From NCBI RefSeq assembly GCF_013373865.1, contig NC_050475.1, positions 1,813,001 to 1,877,000 of the forward strand: a stretch of 64,000 nucleotides of DNA, given 5' to 3'. Numbering within the stretch: position 1 is the first letter of the stretch; each line of letters starts with the position of its first letter. A program made the translations under genes and the position numbers. Of this stretch, positions 38,993 to 52,500 are shown piece after piece. The notes beneath the pieces were generated by a model. That model was not told the DNA's origin. It saw only the letters and a program-made list of their open reading frames with translations, and searched no databases. The DNA is from Monomorium pharaonis. Lineage: Eukaryota > Arthropoda > Insecta > Hymenoptera > Formicidae.

Positions 38993-41900
38993 TCACAGCC
39001 ATGTGGAAGCCCGTTCTTCCGTTTTAGGAACGATTATATCATTCTGTGTTGCACTTTTGGATTCTCCTAAAATTGCAATTAGATCCATTTCGTCTCTCGC
39101 TATTAAAATTTGCTTGTCAGATAGCGACTGAATTTTCGCTAAAATATTAGGTTTCGGTCGCAACATTATTAAGTAGCAGTTATTCTTCCTAAAATCCTTT
39201 ATCGTCATACTGATGCCCTAAAAATGCCATCAATTTTTAGTATTTACGTTACATGAATTAATCATATTCTAAAAATGCGTTTTGTATCAGTATATATAAA
39301 TAACTAAGCAGTTATTTTGAAACCTGTGCGGCAGTGAAGTCTATTTTGTCAATATGTTCACAATCCAATACGACATTCACACCGAAATTTTTCGTTAAAT
39401 ACATTTTTAGGTAATCTACCGCAGGGAACAAAATTCCAGCAGTAGGGCGGACTAACAAGTAATCTATTGCCGAGATCTGCAGGGAAAAAAATGTTTAATC
39501 TTTTATAATTCTTAATATATGAAATTTTAAGGGTAAATGTACCTCTAAATTCAAAAACGTAGTTTCATATCCTTACCTTTCTGTGTTCGACATTTATTGT
39601 CGGCCGCGCATTGAGATATATCAAAATAGCCAGATCAAATATCGTACCTATCAAAATTCCAATTTCGACTCCAACGAATAAACAAGCAAGGAACGTGACA
39701 AACGCCGGCATTAAATCACGTTCTGTAAAGAAAAAAGATATTTTTGTTAATTATTTGCTAATTTCGTTAACACGAACTTTTAACGAATTATTATAGTAAA
39801 ATGTGAATAAAATCAAGCAAAAGATTTTAGCGTAATGCCAGTAATTTCCTAGCAAGTGGCAGATTAGCATTAATTACTATATAATAATAATATAGCTAAA
39901 CATGCTTAAAAAATGTCTTATAAAAATTAATTTTCAAAATAACATTCAAAGTAATTGAAAATATCTCTAAGACATTTCTTAGACAGATATGACACGTTAT
40001 TTTATTTTTTAATAACATAAAAAATATTCTGCTTAATATAAAAGTTTTAAAAATTGTCTTAAAAAATATACGACCCTTACTAATGTATTAAAATGATATC
40101 GGGCATAATAAAAATTCGGAATTATTTTTATATTCAGACATAATTTTAATTCAGCAAATTATTATTATGTCCCAACATAATAATTTGTTGAATTAAAATT
40201 GTCTGTACATAAAAATAAATTCGAATTTTTATTATGTCCTGACATTATTTTAATTCTTTAATAAGTATTATATGTATAATTCATAAGACAATTATTTTTT
40301 TAAACTTTTATATTGAATGAAATATTTTATGCTATTAAAAAGTGAAACGGCGTTCTCATAAAATTATTGTTATGTATATTAATAATTGGACGAATTAGAA
40401 TGATGTCAGGACATAATAAAGATTCGAATTTATTTTTATGTACAGGCATAATTTTACTTAATTCAGCAAATTATTATTAATAATAGTTTACTGAATTTAA
40501 ATTATATCTGAATATAAAAATAATTTCGAATTGTTATTATATCCCGACATAATTTTAATTTATTAATAAAAATCGTATTTTTCTTAAAACAATTTTTGAA
40601 TTTTTTATATAGAATAAAATACTTTTTATGCTATTAAAAAGTAAAATGGTGTGCCATATACAGACGTGTTGTCTAAATTATTTTGGTTTATTATTTGAAT
40701 ATATTTACTATTGCACCTCCAGATGGGAAGGATTATACCAATTTCTATCATAAATATTACTGCACTAATTATGACAGTGCTCAGTGTCGCCCTCGGGATG
40801 TAATAAAAATACGGTGTCAGTAAACTTAGCGCAAGTATGACTAGAATACCTGAAATTATTTGTTTTTATTAATATTTCTTTGATTCGTTATTTTTTTTTT
40901 ATGTACGTTACTCTTCCCATAACAAAATGCATAATCTATTTCAGATGTTTAATTTAATTGTTAACGAAAATATATAAAAATATCATTAAAATTGTCAGTG
41001 AAATTCACCAGTGTAAATGCCTCCTAAAGGAGTTCTGACCCCAGAAGCGTTGTTCACTGCGCTTCTCGAGAAAGATCCTGTGATAGGCATCGATTGAAAG
41101 AACGATGCGACTACATTGCACAGTCCGAGAGTTAGCATTTCCTGCATGGCATCTACAGGCATGCCTCGTGCTTTAAAAACAATAAAATAAATGTTGAGAG
41201 ATAATTGTTACATAACAACGTGATAGAATAAAACATGTCGCACGCTTGGCTTAGTGCATCCGGTGACTCGTTAAGAACGACAAATCGATGCAAAAATTCG
41301 AAAAAGATTCAACTAAATCTCAGCTATAGTTAATCAGTTTTTTGTTACATATAAAAAGTTACTATTTAAAAATTACAATACATTTTTAATATAAACACAA
41401 CAATATGTATATTTTGTATAAAAATAAACTCAGAATGTAAAATCTCACTTGAATAACATTATTTTAAATTGTTAACAACGCTTTAACATATGAATTTATG
41501 TACATACATATTTGACATATATATATTTGTCTAAATCCATGTGTTGAAACAATTATATATAGTAATTAATTAAAATTTAGCTCTTGACTTCTACCTTTAA
41601 TACCTCTATTAAATAAAATTACGAAATAATCTGATATAATGTAATATGTATTAAAAATGTTGTACAAAAAGCTTTTGCGATGGCGACGTTTCCGATAATA
41701 GAGATGAGCGGTACAACCAAGATGCCAAATTTAAAATTCTTCGTCATATCAATGAAACTCTCAGTCTGGTTGCCGACTGTCCTCGAAAACGGAGGTAGCT
41801 CGACAGTCGGAAAACCGGCATCGATGTGACCCGTGAGAACGTACGGTGCCTCGCCGTGCGTTTCGAAGATATAAGATGCAACTGCACAGAGAACAACCAC

Positions 41901-43411
41901 GAGAGCGTTCCTAGTCGTACCGACTGTCCAGAGGAATCTCTTCAACGTAGTATTAGTTACCTTTTTATCCTTCAAATACTGAAAAACAATGAATAAACCG
42001 TGATATATAATCGATAATATCTCATCATAGCTGTTTCTGTGTCAGTTAAGTTTAATCAATATACCCTCAGGATAAATAAAAATAGGAGGCAGCAGCATGA
42101 TAAAATTAAATCCGGTATCTTCGTGTCGGCGATGTGATGTGCCAACTCTACCCAGATCTCGATGAAGCTTTCGCCGTGAATATTCAGGCCTAACAAATTT
42201 TTTATTTGACTGCAAGCGATGATGACGCTCGCAGCTGACGTAAACCCGGACACCACCGGTATCGATATAAACTCTATTAAAAACCCCAAGTGTAAAATGC
42301 CGAACAGTATCGTGATGCATCCCGACAAAAAGCAAAGCAAGGCCGCGTACTCGGGAATTCCACTGAAAAAAAATATCAAACTTGGAATATAAGTGCAGTT
42401 TTTATACTGTACAACCTTGACGCAAACGAGCTTCACCAGAGATGATTTACAAAATATACTTTTTACAATTCAATTATGTTATAGTTCAAGTGATCTCGTT
42501 TGATTAGCGTACTCTTTCATCACGCAACCGGATGAAACTTTAAGCGAGAACATTGTTATGTCAATCACGCGCACAATGGCATGTTCAATATAAGCAAAAT
42601 TTGCTGAGTAAATACAGTTTCCGGCCAATAATCCTAACTGGTGCTGCAAAATTTACATTTTATATTAAAAAAAATTAGCGGCTCCATAAATAATTTTTTT
42701 TAAATTTAATTTAATTTATTATAATATTTAGATATCTAAAAAATATTTTATTTATGACACCGATTGAAAGCGGTCACTTAATTTCGCTAAAAAATGCACT
42801 TAAGTAAGAATATTCGAGTGTGTTTAAAACTGAGCTTGCTGAAAATAATGCACCGTGGTTGACTGATAACAATCTTTGTTTGCGCGACACGAATTTGACA
42901 TTGCGTCGAAACGATATGCAAAGAATCGTCAAAAAGTGCTCGTAATCACTCACGTCGCATCGCAAAAAACTCATTAATTATTTTACAAGACTTATATTTT
43001 TGCAAAAAGTTTTAATATACCTCGCATATGTCCAAGTCAGTAAAGATATCAGTGCTGTCGGGCCAACGTTGACTTCTCGACATGTACCGAAAAAGATATA
43101 GACGAAACTCCCCGCGAACGCGCTATAAAGCCCGTATTGCGGCTTCAAGCCCGCTAAGCCTGCATAAGCTATCGCCTGTAATCGCAATTATTACGTTTTT
43201 CTTTTTTAGCACCAAATAACGACTGAATAGCGTCAAGCAAACAAGCTTCATAAAGCGTCTATCGCATTTTATGTACTTGAGGTATCAAGGTCAATCCGAC
43301 GGTGAAACCCGCAACAAGATCGCCCAATCCATCCTTCAGTTTGTACTGTGGCAACCATTTCAAAATGGGAATTCTGTTCTTAATTATTCCTTTGAAATTA
43401 GTTATGGCCAT
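38993..43411 (-). CDS. SLC26 family sulfate/anion transporter, SLC26A11-like, paralog 2 (9 exons, 575 aa)
   Basis: Exons in transcription order are 43411-43277, 43175-43021, 42362-42065, 41978-41666, 41170-41009, 40849-40709, 39722-39577, 39476-39324 and 39217-38993. All are GT/AG, phases agree and the sum is 1728 nt. An in-frame TAA lies two codons before the ATG, fixing the start. The protein is recognisable by IPILKWLPQY, GLTLIPQ, AGLKPQYGLYSAF, GPTALISLLTW, FISIPVVSGFTSAASVI, GNVAIAKAF and PITGSFSRSAVN in the transport core (about residues 10-450). A STAS domain follows at about 455-560 (VVLDCEHIDKIDFTAAQG). GNQT in the extracellular loop may be glycosylated. At the exon 6 end a nearer GTGCAA donor would put a stop in frame. 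The GTAAAT at 40708 restores WRCNKRDLMP, which aligns with WKSSKKDLVP of paralog 1. It is 60 residues shorter than paralog 1, partly because it lacks that protein's C-terminal tail. Substrate unknown. Confidence 0.9.
40005..40655. repeat. Composite foldback/tandem repeat in SLC26 paralog 2 intron
   Basis: Two related palindromic units (about 40100-40246 and 40405-40550) each run from GACATAATAAAAATTCGAA-like sequence to its inverse, and each is followed by TTTTATGCTATTAAAAAGT (ends near 40345 and 40645). The offset is about 300 bp. An inverted copy of that flank, TTTTTAATAACATAAAA, lies at about 40009. The whole is a degenerate foldback element with an internal duplication, in the intron between 40709 and 39722. 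No coding capacity. Confidence 0.65.
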
Positions 43412-43412
43412 T

Positions 43413-43558
43413 ATTTATCCACCTATTATATCGATTGTCTTTTTAAACGTTTCAATATGAATTGCAATAGGAGATCTAGAAAAACGATAGGAAAAACAAA
43501 ATGAGACAAATACTTTTCATTACAGCACATAATCTTTTTCAGATTCTTACTCATAGAA

Positions 43559-43618
<60 letters not shown>

Positions 43619-44846
43619 TTCTAAGTCTTGAGAACAATACTTGTTAATTTATTTTTAAATCTTTTTATTTTATCAAAATATTTGTTAATTATTTTCCTTC
43701 TTAAAAAAAATATTAAAGGAATTAAATAATTAAAAGAATTTAAAAGTTCCTAATATAAAATCAAATACATATCTAGACCTTTTACTTGTATTTAATCAGA
43801 CGATCAATTAGCTGCAAATAAGAATTCAATTTTATGGAATAACATTTACAATACATTACTCTATAAATAAAATCATCGTGTGATCTTACTTGGTTCTAAT
43901 AGAAAAATATTCAACTTACAAATTCATATGCAAACATTAACCGACACATCATCTGGTAACGATTAGGACTCACGTAACATCATCTTTTTTTTCGCTAATT
44001 GATTGCGGGAAATCACTGCGTTTGATTATGTTGTATCATTTAATGCCTCGTGTATTAATGTACTATAGACTTGTAATTTAAACAAAGAAATCCAACTGTA
44101 GGATTAATACTTTACTCCGACTTTTCATGTTTTCACACACAAAAAGAATGCTTTTTGCTTAAATATTTCAAAATTTTAGTTAGATACAGATTTGTAGAAA
44201 ATAATTTTATTGAACATCCAAATTTTAATTAAGTTGTTCAAACACGGTGATAAATGCAAAGTTTCGACATTTTAGTTTTTAGCTTAAGCATTCTACATAT
44301 AATTATTTTGAGAATCCAATAAAAAAACTATTTTCGGATGTATATTTAGCTAAATGTTTAGATTTTTCAAAATTTTTTCGTGTACTTATCGTGAGAACGA
44401 AATAGCCAGAACGCGACATAGCGAATGGAAATAGCTTACCATATAATTGCATAAAAATTTCTGATAAACACAATTACCACGAAAAAAATCACATAGTTTT
44501 CCGCATTAATGTTCACTTTATTAAAGGAAGATATCACTGTTCCTTAAAAGCAAAATCAATGAAAATTTTTTTTTAAGAATTAATTGATCGCGATTGTAGT
44601 GCGTTTTTTAAAATGAGAAATCCGTTACATTACGTCGTTAATTCATATATTACGTATTCACATATCGCATATTACTATCTGTTCGTTGCGCTAGTTACTT
44701 ATACAATCGTTTTTCACATACTCGTTCTACAACTGTGCACACCTCTTTTCCTCTTCGCGTGCTCACGATCCACACACGGCGTTCACGTGTTAACGCATGC
44801 GTTTGCACTCTTTCTGTGACATCATCGTCAGAGATCATCGGCGGGC
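43413..44846. other. Region upstream of SLC26 paralog 2, 3' flank of the next minus-strand gene
   Basis: AT-rich, with an (AT)n tract. On the minus strand AATAAA occurs at 44522-44517, some 325 bp beyond the stop codon at 44847, and may terminate that upstream gene. I did not find a convincing TATA/Inr pair for SLC26 paralog 2. An open frame on plus at 44613-44819 overlaps this 3' UTR and has no supporting splice or family evidence. Confidence 0.5.
43562..43612 (+). repeat. (AT)n microsatellite
   Basis: About 25 AT units just upstream (minus sense) of the SLC26 paralog 2 start region. Confidence 0.95.
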
Positions 44847-45670
44847 TCAGATCGCCAATTTATCCGACAATTGGAGGGTCTTTCTCATAATACCCTGTCG
44901 ACTAACTAACGAGGCTTTTGGATTCTCTGGCACCATAGTTCTCAAAGCGACTTCATCGTCCTTTAATCTCGTGTCCTTTAATGTATCATACCCGTTACTT
45001 TCAATAACGAATACATCTGAAACAAGAATCCAAAACATTATGTGGTAGTTATAATATTTATTTCTTCCCTTGAAATTACAAGACCATATGTATTTCGTGA
45101 AATAGTAGATATGCATTTAATATGCTCCATTTGAAAAACTAATTATTGAACTTGAAATTCAGTATACTTTGCATGAATAGCTGATGTCTGACTTGCAAAT
45201 TTTTACTCGAAATAAAATACTTAATGTAAATAATGTACATAACATTTTCAACAAAATATAAAAGAAAAATGTAATATAAAGTGATTTCATCAATGCAAAT
45301 TTCATTGCATTTCTTTATAAGAATATAAAAAGAATGTAAAAGTCCAAAAATATCTTTCCTCTGATATATTATTATTATAAGAACATAAGAATCTTATTTA
45401 GAAAAAGAAGAGATAACTGCAGCTCCTTACTTTTGATGAATGAATAACACAGGTTACCATTTGTCCGACTGTGGATAAAATTTCAGATTAGATTATTTTT
45501 CATTATTTATCCGTATGAGTAAAATTGAATTTATTAAAACAGTTTTCTCTACGAAAATAATATCAAAACTGTAACTTCGATTTTAATTTATTATAGGTAT
45601 GTAAAAGAGTAAAAAATAAAAGTTACGTATTTTTTTGTCATTTTAAAGCAATATTTAATTTAAATGGAAG

Positions 45671-45719
<49 letters not shown>

Positions 45720-46549
45720 ATTAAATTAATAATAAAAGGGCATTTTATCTTCTGAAGATCTTTAATCAACTTAAATTTGTTCAAACACTTCTCCATTTCA
45801 TGTTGACGTGTTAAGTAAAAAAATGCGGAGATAAACATATAATTTAACCGACACTAATAACAAAACAATCACATCCGTTGATTGTCAGTAGCGGAAGTAA
45901 TGTTTTATTTCATGTAATTGAACATGACATCGCAGAAATTACGTAAAATCGAAGAGAACGACAAGCATGAAAAAGAAAAAAAAGGAAGAAAAGAAAAATA
46001 AAAGGGTTTGGTACTCTTATTATAAATTACATTTTTTGTTGCCACTTTTTTGGTTCGTTATAATGGTTCTCATCCGGTATTTATCATTGAGTCTGACATC
46101 TCATGTAACTTCTTATTTGATTAATTCATCAATTTCTGTCTTGACAATTACTAAAGAATAATATAAATTTTATAAAAACATTCTCATGCAAGTATTTACT
46201 ATATAAATTACATAAAAATCAAATTATTAGAAAAAATAACACGCCGATTTATTTAAAAAACTATTCATAAAATAGATTAAACAACGCGTTTTATAAAAGA
46301 TTTGTTGCACATTCCTATTTTTCTCCTAAAACAAATTTTTATTCGAATCTTTTTTTTAATTGCTCCATTTTGTCTTAAGAAACGCGTTTTCCTTATTTTG
46401 CATACCAAATTAATACTCGTTTCTCTTTATTGGTCAGAGGAAGAGAAAAAGAACTGTGCTTACCAGTCGCGTCACTGCAACGGAATTTCGGCTGCAAGTA
46501 TTCGTAACGGAACAACTGGCTCCTTAACAGCGGTTTGAAGCGCCGTGCA
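44847..46549 (-). CDS. C-terminal two exons of an unidentified protein (possible GPCR tail), partial
   Basis: Exon 46549-46464 follows a strong acceptor (pyrimidine run then GTACAG) and ends at donor GTAAGC. Exon 45016-44847 follows TTGTTTCAG and ends in TGA. The one-base carry of the first matches the second exactly, giving 84 residues: ARRFKPLLRSQLFRYEYL near the start and MVPENPKASLVSRQ, then RKTLQLSDKLAI, at the end. Entry phase is two, so coding continues upstream at higher coordinates. I did not find those exons in the window. The beginning resembles helix 8 after the NPxxY of rhodopsin-like receptors, followed by a Ser/Thr-containing cytoplasmic tail, but this is weak. Another membrane-protein C-terminus is equally possible. 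The intron contains an (AT)n tract. Confidence 0.55.
45673..45718 (+). repeat. (AT)n microsatellite
   Basis: About 23 AT units in the intron between the two C-terminal exons at 44847-46549. Confidence 0.95.
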
Positions 46550-49500
46550 CTGTACGAAAAAAAAGGGGGTAGTATAAACGTTTTATCAAACCTCGATCGC
46601 CGGACCCGGATCTCTGAACCTTTCCGCGACTTCCTACTTCTTTTCGTAAACAAGAAACTTGCTGGATTCGCGCTCAAGAGTTCTTCACCCTCTTTACATG
46701 TGTTCATCCATCATCCCGTACCTTCGTGACTCATCATCTCTTCGCTCGATCGCCAGCTTCCTGAATCTTTGGGAAGTCTTAATTCGATATACTCGTCACC
46801 TTCTGTCTTCAAGAACGCTTCATAAATCGTGTTACGTACAATATTTTGAATTACCGGAATTACCTGTTAGCAAGTTTAATGTAAATATTTCAATGTAAAT
46901 ATAAAACGTGTGATGAGCATAAAAACTGATATGCTTTGTCTCATTAAAATAATTTTATACAGAAAGATATTTTCCTAAATTATTTTTACCAATCGTCCAA
47001 TTTGATTTTTAAACTTTACATTTAAAAGTGTCATAAAAATTTGACATGTATCATATTCTCATATTTAAATTTCCTGAATTTTCGCGAATCTATAATAATC
47101 TTAATTGATCTTCAGCATATCGATTCTAAATAAGAGAAGAGTCGACGATTCTCCAGGAAGGTCATAATTGGATAATCAATGGTCTTGTCATATTTGCGAG
47201 CGAGTATAATAATCTCAATTCATGTAAGCTATCACCTCGATTGATTTCAATCAACTGCGTGAGAGACAAACCGGTGAGAGATCAAGTTCAAGATCAACGA
47301 TCTTGCGCGAGGGTCGTCATTAAGAGGAGGAGAGAAATATCTTCACGGTGAGTGACTCCTGGGCCAAGGACTTCGACCTACAGCTGACTTCTGCGCTTCG
47401 CGCGACGATTTACATCTGATGGCCTCCCATCCAATCGAATCCCACTTCCATTTTAAAGATGTTTTACCGACGATTGAAGTATTCCAAAATAAGACAGCAC
47501 TTACGGTCCATCGTTGATTTTACTGTGCAAAATATTTTGTAACACTGTCAATAGATCTTTAACGTGACAATCTAAAACATAAATAAAGATTATATTAACA
47601 TAACAATGAGATATCGCTTCATCAGCATCTTTAAAATTTAACTCGTCCTAGATTTTAAATAATTCTAATGTAAAAAAAATCATCTCTTTTCCAAGAAATC
47701 GTGGGACGTGTTATACATTGCATGCCGGCTTCAGAAGTGGTCGAACTCAACGGTTAACTGTGTTTCGACCGTAAAATCGTCCACGTGACCGAAATCGGAT
47801 TCGAGGATTATATGAATTTCCTTATTACCATTGGCGTATACATACGCTCGTGTGAATTTTGCAATTGCATTCATGCACGCAAATACACGTAAAGCTACAC
47901 GCTGCCATAAATATGCTTAGAAATTATAAGTTTATTTTTTTCTCGAAAAAAAAAACCATAAGATATATAATTACAATTTTTATAAAAATAACTTATTTAT
48001 AAAAATTAGTATATAGTTTTATGTTAGAGATATAAATATCAAAGCTAAATGACAAAATATAAGTAGTTCAGTAATATGGATTGTCAAATTATTTTTAAAT
48101 TGATTTAATTTTTTTCTTAAAGAATCTTTCATCTCATTTGTAATATTCAAAGAACTTTTCAAACTTAACAATATAACAATAATATAAATAAATATAATAT
48201 ACAAAAACACTGCAAGCGAGCAATATTTGAGAATCTCCTTTGAAGGATTCTGAAGTAACACTTTTTATTCGGGAATCCCTAAAAAGCGGGCCATACCTTG
48301 CAACTAATTTGCACACTGCGGTGCATTTGTTTATTGACGAGTCAGTACAGGTATCGCATCGATGTACCGTTAAAGATTTCCATCGGGCCACCAAGCGATG
48401 TCGTGAAGAAAATTTACACGACATGCAACATTAAAAAATGCATTATAGACGCAAATAAATACGTTGTCGCCTGAAAAGCAACGGTAACTCCGTGTTACTC
48501 AAGAATTTAATATGTACCCCCACATATTTCTCGTATCAATCTATCAAATTTCCTTTTTTGTCGTCGAATATGTTATACGTAATGCTGAATAGTTAATAAA
48601 TTTTGGAAATATCCGATTCTTCGGTATAATATTTCAAAGATTCGAATTTAGATTATATTTCTTTTTATAATAAGCGCAACAGGATTACACTACAACTGTT
48701 ATTAGATTAAAACTGATTTAAATTTTCTAAAAAAACCTTAAATTGAACAAGATCTAAAAATAATAATAAGTTTAAAATAATTTGTGTGTAAAAGTATTAA
48801 TATTTTCGAAATCTAGAATTTAAATTGACATGCAAAATATACTTCCGTCCTTGGTATCTCGTCCTCATTTCGTTTATCATTACGAAGCCTTGAGCTTTTG
48901 GGGGTCATCACATTTTATCATTAAGATAATATAAAAAAATTCTAAAAGGAAGAATTACATAAGTAAAAGATTTATGGTACAACATCGCAGCATCCAGAAA
49001 ATATTTATGTACGCATATATTTGTAAAGCGATAGAGCTTTACGGTTCTGTCAGGTTTTATATCTTAGTAACGTCATGTATAATTTAAAAGATATTCTATC
49101 AATGTTTTGAGAGAGAAAGAAAACGACAGTGTTTTAAAGTATTGAATTAAATTCATGTATGTTTGATTAAAAATTAATTTATAAAAAAAAATTTTTTCTA
49201 AAGTAAAATAAAATTATTCGCAAAATCATACGCAACATGTACGAAAAGATATTCTAACTAAATGCTATCTATTGTAATAATAATATTAAATATCATATAA
49301 AAATCGAGAAAAAATGAAATTTGAAATAAATGTAAAATTATTTATGTCAAAATAATATAAATAATATATCTAGAGAAGATCTAGAATGTGAGACATTTTG
49401 AGACATGTTTAGTTCATTTAGAAGAAATAATACACATGGTTTGGTTTACGACGAGGCAAATTCGAAGGGTAATTATCACGGAAATAAATGTAGTGAAGCA

Positions 49501-52500
49501 TGGCTCGGAGCGATAATCTGTGGTTGAATTGATGAGATAAATCCGTCTATTAATCATACCGTTTAAACCTCATGTAATCAGTTTATAAATGCCAACATAA
49601 TACCATGATATTATGCTATTTCGAGATCAATCTTTTGTTTCAAACAGCTTTATGATAATAAAGAATGTCGATTAAACCTTTTACATTAGATAATTGACAA
49701 TAGGATATAATTTTTGTAATTTCTTTGATCGTTATTTTATTCATTAAAAGCCGCTAGGATTGTTTGCGCTCGTCGCCGCAAATATAAATCAGCATGGCCC
49801 CATTACAATATCCGAAAATGATAATGTCCTCTTAAAATTCTTTTGTAAAGGTGCCGTTACACTTTGTCCGTTAAATAATCCAAAGGAAACGTCCGGTCAA
49901 AATACCTGCGTCATTGAATAAGTTTGATGGTAAACAGAAGAACACACATATATTCTCTTAACACACACATTCTCTTGATATACATGCTTATAATAAGAGA
50001 TGATTTTTATATGTATTATTAATGTTATTGTCATTATATAATATTATTACATTATTACTGTACTACTATTAATGTGTCACCTATGACATACATTTAAAAG
50101 ATTGATAAAGAAGAAATGTCAAGGTTCCAAAAGAATGTGTGTAAAACGGTTGTTGAGATATATTATCTCGATCCCAATTCAATCCGTAAAATATCATCGC
50201 ACCGCTGTCAGCCGCAATGATAATTTTGGTCACGAAATCCAGTCCTTTTCTGGGTCAAGGATAAGCGTGTCTTTAATAATACCGCCACGTTATGTCGTCT
50301 TATCAAATCCAGTATACACCTGCAAACTGGCTTTGATAAGGTGACATGAAAATTAGTGACGTACGAATTGACATTGCCCTAAAAATATTTTTCAATTACC
50401 GTGAAGACATATTGTTGCAAAAACATATTTTTCGAAAATATTCATCATGCATTATTTGCTAATTATCAACTTCTTTAATTAATGGAATCAATTCTTATCA
50501 ATGAAGTTCTCGAGGGAGGTCGGTATAATTATACTTATTGGATTTTATAGATTGTTCAAGTAACGACTACCCTCTTATTTCACTGCCGCTGAACGTCTCG
50601 CCTCCCGCAGCTTGTTCTAACATATCGCTACGCACAACGAAGATAAAGAAGATTTCCGATGGCCGTAAATGTCGAGTTTTCTCAAGAAAACAATTCAGAA
50701 TATTAGAAAAAAAAATCATACGCGCTCCGTACCGATAATCCTCTTCCCGAAACGACGATCGTAAGACACAAGTGCGATGAACAGAATTTTATAGACCGTT
50801 AATGATAGCCGACACGAAGTCTGTGATTCACGTCTCGTCCTTGGATTCGATGGATCGAACGAGGAGAGCGCGCTGAACAAAGGATGCGGGAAGCGGCGCG
50901 AAGATGATTCTGAGGAGGCGCAGAAAACTCAGAGGGAGCAAGAACAATACGAGGAGAAACGGCCTTGTATGATTATCGGTTTCAGCTGTAATCGTTCGTA
51001 AGAGAGGAAAAAAAGCGCGCAAGGGCAAAGTAACCTGCGCGAACGTCGAAAAAGAGTAAATTGAAGGATAAAATCTGTCTTAAAGATCACTAACACTTTG
51101 GCCAGAACAATGGCCAAGCCTCGTCGAAATACCGACTGACATGAGCTAGGTGCGGATTTGGTGCCGACATACGCGGGTGATGCTCTTAAAATTTTAGATT
51201 GAATAGAGACGGACGGCGCAACTACGTTGCCAATTCCGTTGGGCTATCGAGAAAAAATGTCGGGAATGCTGAATGAATCTTTCAAGCAGGACGCCTCGCT
51301 GTGCGCAGAATAAATGAACAGAGCAGTGTCATTCTCTAGAATCGATCAGCGATACTTTTACAGTTGATTCCGCGACCGCTAGAACGCATCTACAGTCGTT
51401 GTTTCGTCGTGTGCGGATAGATTTTTTTCCTTTTTATAAGAGCCGTTAGAAGTACGAGACTTTGTTATCTAAATTTTCCAACGGTACTCGAATGGGAAAA
51501 CATTTTGTCCCATTACAACGACGCAATTTTTCAGGTAGTACAGATATACAAATATAAAATAAATGATACGAAACAAATGTGGTAATATTTTCAAATATTC
51601 CACAATATAAGAGAATTTATGAAATTTTGAACAAAAAACTGTCCCGAAATAATTGTACAAAAATGTGGCATCTGTCAAGGTCCGTTAACTCTTTATACTT
51701 TAAAATAACTCCATAATAGCGCCGATTAGGAAATAGAATGGCGTGTCTGCATGGGATTGCCAATTTCAAAACGTTTGCATAAATATCAAAAGGCATTATT
51801 ATTTGTACCACTGCAACGTAAATCAAAGCGTAAAAGTAAATTGCGTCATTAGAGCAAAATTAAATCCACGAAATTATGCCCGATGATGTTCTCATATTTT
51901 TCGACTGATTCTTAACTCCGTCTTTGATCAATCAAGTAATTATCTATTATATTTTTTATCTTGAATAGATTTTTTGTGTGCATAGCTAGATACGAAAGAG
52001 CGCGTGTTGCACCTACTGGTTCTTCTGCCAATGCCACGCGGACCCATCAAATGGCCCTTTTTTTGCCCGCTCGCTCTCTTTAAATTGATTTCCTCTTGAA
52101 CATGATTAATATCGTGTTAAATAGCAGTCACATCCGTGATAAGCGACACTTTAAACGGAGTGAATTATATTATTGCTGTCATGTATATTCACGGTGTGGT
52201 CTTTACGAAAATACTGATTATAGCAGCCCGTTGTCCCCAAAGTATTATAAATGCTCGACTCCTCGCGCTGCCATTCGTATGCGTTCCACGTCAAGTCATT
52301 AAGGTGACAAATTAGCGTAGAATATTCGCAATTAAATCTGCCTGTCCGAAAACATTGTTTATAAACTTATTTTTTGTCGTTGGATCTTACCAATTTTCAT
52401 CTTTTATAACACGTTACATTTACAGTTACTTAAAAAGTAGCGAATCATTACCTTTCAGGTATTTTTTCATTAATTTCTTGTAATGTTTATGCATTATTAT

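Noticed and set aside
38990..39005. TATCACAGCCATG, which contains the seed-like start of miR-2/miR-13
   Set aside because: It overlaps the stop codon and last codons of SLC26 paralog 2, matches only the first 11 bases and has no hairpin partner that I can see.
44613..44819. Hydrophobic 68-residue plus-strand open frame
   Set aside because: It is antisense to the 3' UTR of the minus-strand exon at 44847-45016 and shows no family similarity.
48019..48434. Overlapping open frames on both strands near 48.2 kb
   Set aside because: No splice signals with fitting phase, and composition changes from AT-rich to mixed midway, so coding is not supported.
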